NCBI GenBank assembly: GCA_030613045.1
Contig: JAUWMS010000125.1
Coordinates: forward strand, 1 to 7,109
DNA length: 7,109 nt
Reading direction: 5' to 3'
Source: Candidatus Latescibacterota bacterium
GTDB lineage: Bacteria; Latescibacterota; 4484-107
Below are positions 4,764 to 7,109 of this stretch, piece by piece (positions within the stretch are counted from its first letter, which is position 1; each line of letters starts with the position of its first letter). Made by a program: the position numbers and the translations under genes. Under the pieces are notes generated by a model, which was not told where the DNA came from, searched no databases, and saw nothing but the letters and a program-made list of their open reading frames with translations.

Positions 4764-5773
4764 CGATTCCCTCCTTTTCGCCCTTTTCCGCTTCCCCGCC
4801 CGAGCGACTTGTCCGCTGGGTCGTGGCGCACTGTTCCGATCTGCCGGCCGGTGACTTGAAGAAACACATCCTCTAAGCTGGGGCCCATTGTATTCAGCGT
4901 GATGATGCGCAGTTTTTTTGCGTGTGCGTAGTCCATCACCTCCGGGAGCACGGCGGACAGATCGTCCGAATAGAGCCGGTATTTGTCCCCGTGCTTGACC
5001 ACCGTAGATACGCCGGATATCATTCCCAGGGCGTCCCGGTGTCCGGGATCCTTTCGGTCGAACGCGACTTCCACGGATTGCACGCTTCTAAACACCGCTT
5101 TGAGATGCTCCGGGGTGTCTATGACCGCGATCTTCCCGTGATCGATGATGGCCACCCGATCGCAAAGCTGGTTGGCCTCCTCGATCTGATGGGTCGTCAG
5201 AAATACGGTGGGGCCGTTTTCGCTGAGCTGCCGCACCTGATCCCGGATCGTGCGGGCGCTCTGGACATCCAATCCGCTCGTGGCCTCGTCCAAAAATAGA
5301 ATGGCCGGACGATGCATCATCGCCATGGCAATGGTCAGCCGTCGGCGCATCCCCTTGGAGAAAAACTGCGCTTTCACGTCCTGCTTCTCCTCCAGTCCAA
5401 ACAGCTTGAGCAATTCCGTTGTCCTGCGTTCCCGTTCCCCTCTGGGCATCCGGTAGAGCCGACCGGTAAAAAGCAAGTTGGCCTGAGCGGATAACTCGGT
5501 ATATACGTTCGATTCTTCGGGCACCACACCGAACTGCCGCTTGGCATGATAGGCCTGCCGGGATACATCGTATCCGTTGATGCGAATGCTCCCCTCCGTA
5601 GGCTCCAAAAGCGTCGTCAGCATCCGCACGGTGGTCGTTTTACCGGCGCCGTTCGGCCCGAGAAAACCGAAGATCTCCCCGCGACGTACGTCGAAATCCA
5701 CGTGGTCCACCGCGAGAAACTTCTTGTAGGTTTTCGCTAATCCGGAAACTTCGATTGCCTTTTCGGATTCCAT
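4760..5773 (-). CDS. ABC transporter ATP-binding protein (DrrA-like)
   Basis: A 337-residue nucleotide-binding subunit that energises the ABC-2 permease encoded next. Motifs: Walker A GPNGAGKT (39-46), C-loop signature SKGM (139-142), Walker B ILFLDE with catalytic Glu163 (158-163), D-loop SGLD (166-169) and H-loop His195 in FLTTHQ. The Q-loop position reads VVPEES, with Glu86 where most families have Gln. Residues ~215-310 form the accessory C-terminal domain typical of drug and polysaccharide exporters, including GPSLEDVFLQVTGR (297-310). The last ~25 residues are a basic, glycine-rich tail. AGGAGG lies five bases before ATG 5773. The gene starts 13 bp after the ArsR-type gene and overlaps the permease gene, so the three are one operon. 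Confidence 0.94.
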   Translation of the reverse strand: MESEKAIEVSGLAKTYKKFLAVDHVDFDVRRGEIFGFLGPNGAGKTTTVRMLTTLLEPTEGSIRINGYDVSRQAYHAKRQFGVVPEESNVYTELSAQANLLFTGRLYRMPRGERERRTTELLKLFGLEEKQDVKAQFFSKGMRRRLTIAMAMMHRPAILFLDEATSGLDVQSARTIRDQVRQLSENGPTVFLTTHQIEEANQLCDRVAIIDHGKIAVIDTPEHLKAVFRSVQSVEVAFDRKDPGHRDALGMISGVSTVVKHGDKYRLYSDDLSAVLPEVMDYAHAKKLRIITLNTMGPSLEDVFLQVTGRQIGTVRHDPADKSLGRGSGKGRKGGNR

Positions 5774-5786
5774 GTTTTCCTCCTAA

Positions 5787-6059
5787 TCAAGTCATCTCAT
5801 CCATGAACGTACGAAGGCCCTCGATGCACGCCTCCAACCGTTCGGGAACGATGGAATAGTGCACCTGAAGCCCCGCCTTTTCCCTGCGAACCAGCCCCGC
5901 ATGCTCCAGAATTTTCAGGTGCTGGGATACGGCCGGCTGCGAAACGCTTAGACGATGGGTCAGCGCATTGACGCAGAACGGCCGGTGCTTCAGAAGCTGG
6001 AGTATGTCCCATCGGATCGAATTGGAGCATGCTTTGAACACATCGTGAAGCGGTTCCAT
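5787..6059 (-). CDS. ArsR-family winged-helix transcriptional regulator
   Basis: A 90-residue repressor of the ArsR/SmtB fold. The recognition helix-turn-helix is SVSQPAVSQHLKILEHAGLV (38-57), followed by the beta-wing RREKAGLQVHYSI (58-70) and a C-terminal dimerisation helix. The classical metal motif ELCVCDL in alpha3 is replaced by RPFCVNAL with a single Cys29; the other cysteines are Cys11 and Cys78. A canonical arsenite site is therefore not evident and the effector is uncertain. The frame is open to 6149, but ATG 6059 is preferred: it has AGAGG five bases upstream, and the extra N-terminal stretch overlaps the promoter and reads like untranslated AT-rich DNA. It is the first gene of the operon with the ABC exporter, so autorepression and control of the exporter are likely. 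Confidence 0.88.
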   Translation of the reverse strand: MEPLHDVFKACSNSIRWDILQLLKHRPFCVNALTHRLSVSQPAVSQHLKILEHAGLVRREKAGLQVHYSIVPERLEACIEGLRTFMDEMT

Positions 6060-6073
6060 AATTTCCTCTTTAT

Positions 6074-6105
6074 ATAAGTATATTAAAACTTTCTTATCTA
6101 AGATA
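6074..6105. promoter_or_regulatory. Candidate ArsR-type operator
   Basis: Two overlapping symmetric sites cover the -10 and start region: TATCTAAGATA (6095-6105), and a 24-bp A/T-rich imperfect palindrome 6074-6097 with ATAAG at one end and CTTAT at the other. ArsR-family operators are commonly A/T-rich palindromes over the promoter. Binding here would block RNA polymerase. Assignment is by position and symmetry only. Confidence 0.4.
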
Positions 6106-6128
6106 CTATAATGGAGCCTCTTTGTCAA
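6100..6128 (-). promoter_or_regulatory. Promoter of the arsR-like/ABC exporter operon
   Basis: On the minus strand TTGACA (6128-6123), a 17-nt spacer and TATCTT (6105-6100). The predicted start is near 6093, giving a short leader to the ATG at 6059. The -10 box lies inside a perfect small palindrome TATCTAAGATA (6095-6105), a plausible repressor contact. Confidence 0.65.
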
Positions 6129-6166
6129 TAAAAATTTCAGGGTTAGCATAATTTTTTTTCGCTCTC

Positions 6167-6201
6167 ACAAAAAAACGCCGAAGGAGACTTCCTCAGGCGT
6201 T
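6167..6201 (-). terminator. Intrinsic terminator of the acr3 gene
   Basis: On the minus strand AACGCC and GGCGTT (6201-6196 with 6179-6174) pair, with an inner AGGA/TCCT extension, followed by a run of T (6175-6169). It lies ~75 bp after the acr3 stop. T-rich sequence on the other side (TTCATTTTTTC) means it might work in both directions. It separates acr3 transcription from the arsR-like operon promoter. Confidence 0.8.
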
Positions 6202-6276
6202 CATTTTTTCAGCATTGTGATGATAGCCTATGTTGACCATATCCTCTCAATGCGTTTCCCGTAACACCACACGCAT

Positions 6277-7109
6277 CTATGTGACATAACGCTTCGACTG
6301 AGGAGCAAACCACTTCTCGGTTCGCAGACAGATATTGACCAGCATCAGCATCACCGGCACCTCGATCAGCACCCCCACCACCGTAGCCAGCGCGGCCCCG
6401 GACGACAGCCCGAAGAGCATCGTGGCCGTCGCGATAGCCACCTCGAAATGATTGGACGCCCCAATCATGGCCGAGGGCGCCGCATCCTGATGGCTCAGTT
6501 TGAGCAGCCGGGCCAGACCGTAGGTCATCCAGAAGATCAGGTTGGTCTGGATGAACAGCGGAATGGCGATCAGCAGGATGGCCTGGGGCTGAGTCAGGAT
6601 CACCTCTCCCTTGAAGCTGAACAGCAGCACCAGCGTGGCCAGCAGCGCCACGATAGACACCGTGGTCAGATGGTGGAGAAACCGCTCCTGAAACCAGATT
6701 ATGCCCTTCCGGCGGATGATCCATTTCCGGGAAAAATAACCCGCCACCAGAGGCAGCGCCACGTAGATCGCCACGGACAGCAATATGGTCTGCCAGGGAA
6801 TGGGCATGGCGTTGATCCCGAGCAGAAATCCTCCCAACGGCGCATAGAGAAAAAGCATGGTCAGGGAATTGATGGCCACCATGACCAGGGTGAGTCCGTC
6901 GTTTCCCCGCGCCAGATAGCTCCACATCAGCACCATGGCCGTGCACGGGGCAATGCCGAGAAGAATCGCGCCGGAGATGTAGGACCGAAACAACTCCACG
7001 GTCCGCCCGTCCTTGATCACCTCCGTGCCCGGAATCCAGCCTTTGAACACATATCCGAGACAGAACGTGGCGATGATCACCATCGTTAATGGCTTGATCG
7101 CCCAGTTAG
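6277..7109 (-). CDS. acr3: Arsenite efflux permease Acr3, 5' end beyond the window
   Basis: 276 residues plus stop are visible, and the frame runs off the right edge without a start; family members are about 350 residues, so roughly the first 70-80 are missing. Acr3 belongs to the BART superfamily and exports arsenite across the inner membrane using the proton motive force. Landmarks: IKPLTM at the visible start, the family's conserved cysteine in [13 protein letters not shown] (visible residue 55) and the conserved glutamate in [13 protein letters not shown] (visible residue 222). From memory, the corresponding essential residues of Alkaliphilus Acr3 are Cys138 and Glu305, the same 167-residue spacing. 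Hydrophobic segments continue to the end, finishing with a short basic tail. It is followed by its own terminator; the ArsR-type gene lies downstream with a separate promoter. The internal ATG at 7083 is not the true start, because homologous sequence continues upstream. Confidence 0.93.
   Translation of the reverse strand, partial: NWAIKPLTMVIIATFCLGYVFKGWIPGTEVIKDGRTVELFRSYISGAILLGIAPCTAMVLMWSYLARGNDGLTLVMVAINSLTMLFLYAPLGGFLLGINAMPIPWQTILLSVAIYVALPLVAGYFSRKWIIRRKGIIWFQERFLHHLTTVSIVALLATLVLLFSFKGEVILTQPQAILLIAIPLFIQTNLIFWMTYGLARLLKLSHQDAAPSAMIGASNHFEVAIATATMLFGLSSGAALATVVGVLIEVPVMLMLVNICLRTEKWFAPQSKRYVT

Noticed and set aside
3973..4869. 298-codon open frame on the minus strand
   Set aside because: Out-of-frame shadow of the ABC permease; the overlapping 255-codon frame has membrane segments and the ABC-2 signature.
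6060..6149. Longer N-terminus of the ArsR-type protein (to 6149)
   Set aside because: It would place the start beyond the promoter, and the added residues are encoded by AT-rich operator-like DNA; ATG 6059 has a proper ribosome site.
6209..6946. 245-codon minus-strand frame and an opposing 213-codon plus-strand frame (6448-7089)
   Set aside because: Both overlap acr3, whose conserved Cys and Glu motifs are in the chosen frame; the alternatives are low-complexity G/A/R/H-rich or Q/H-rich.

Overview
The window looks like a chromosomal segment of a Gram-negative bacterium: it encodes a TolC-type outer-membrane channel and a lipoprotein-type periplasmic adaptor. Coding regions are fairly GC-rich, while the gaps are AT-rich and full of hairpins and short repeats. 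The phylum cannot be fixed from sequence alone. The CACGAA/CACGGAG-type intergenic repeats and the gene families fit environmental lineages such as Desulfobacterota or Nitrospirota, but that is a weak guess.

All recognisable protein genes lie on the minus strand, so they are transcribed from right to left. At the right edge is the 3' part of an Acr3 arsenite efflux permease gene, closed by an intrinsic terminator. Next is a compact operon with its own sigma70-like promoter: a small ArsR-family repressor, a DrrA-type ABC ATPase and an ABC-2 permease. The two ABC genes overlap by 4 nt (ATGA). Immediately downstream is a 145-bp element with 23-bp imperfect inverted ends.

The stretch from about 2914 to 3995 has no convincing protein gene but is not featureless. 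It holds two convergent units, each with a consensus-like promoter and an intrinsic terminator. One runs rightwards (promoter 3162-3190, end about 3380) and one runs leftwards (promoter 3634-3662, end about 3400). Each would make an RNA of roughly 185-230 nt. Both look like small non-coding RNA genes of unknown family and are the best candidates for something undescribed here. A long two-stem palindrome (2954-3050) lies between them and a small DUF3574-family gene.

The DUF3574 gene ends in a strong terminator. Its T-tract abuts a near-consensus promoter with a ~190-nt leader that drives a TolC-family gene. Its probable partner, an RND-type periplasmic adaptor, follows on the same strand and runs off the left edge. 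The two are separated by 426 bp packed with repeats: a CACGAAATA array, a ~213-bp element with terminal inverted repeats and several hairpins, and a CTCCGTG-type repeat. Overall the window is an efflux and resistance neighbourhood (arsenite pump, drug-type ABC exporter, tripartite pump parts) interrupted by repeat-rich and possibly RNA-coding intergenic DNA.
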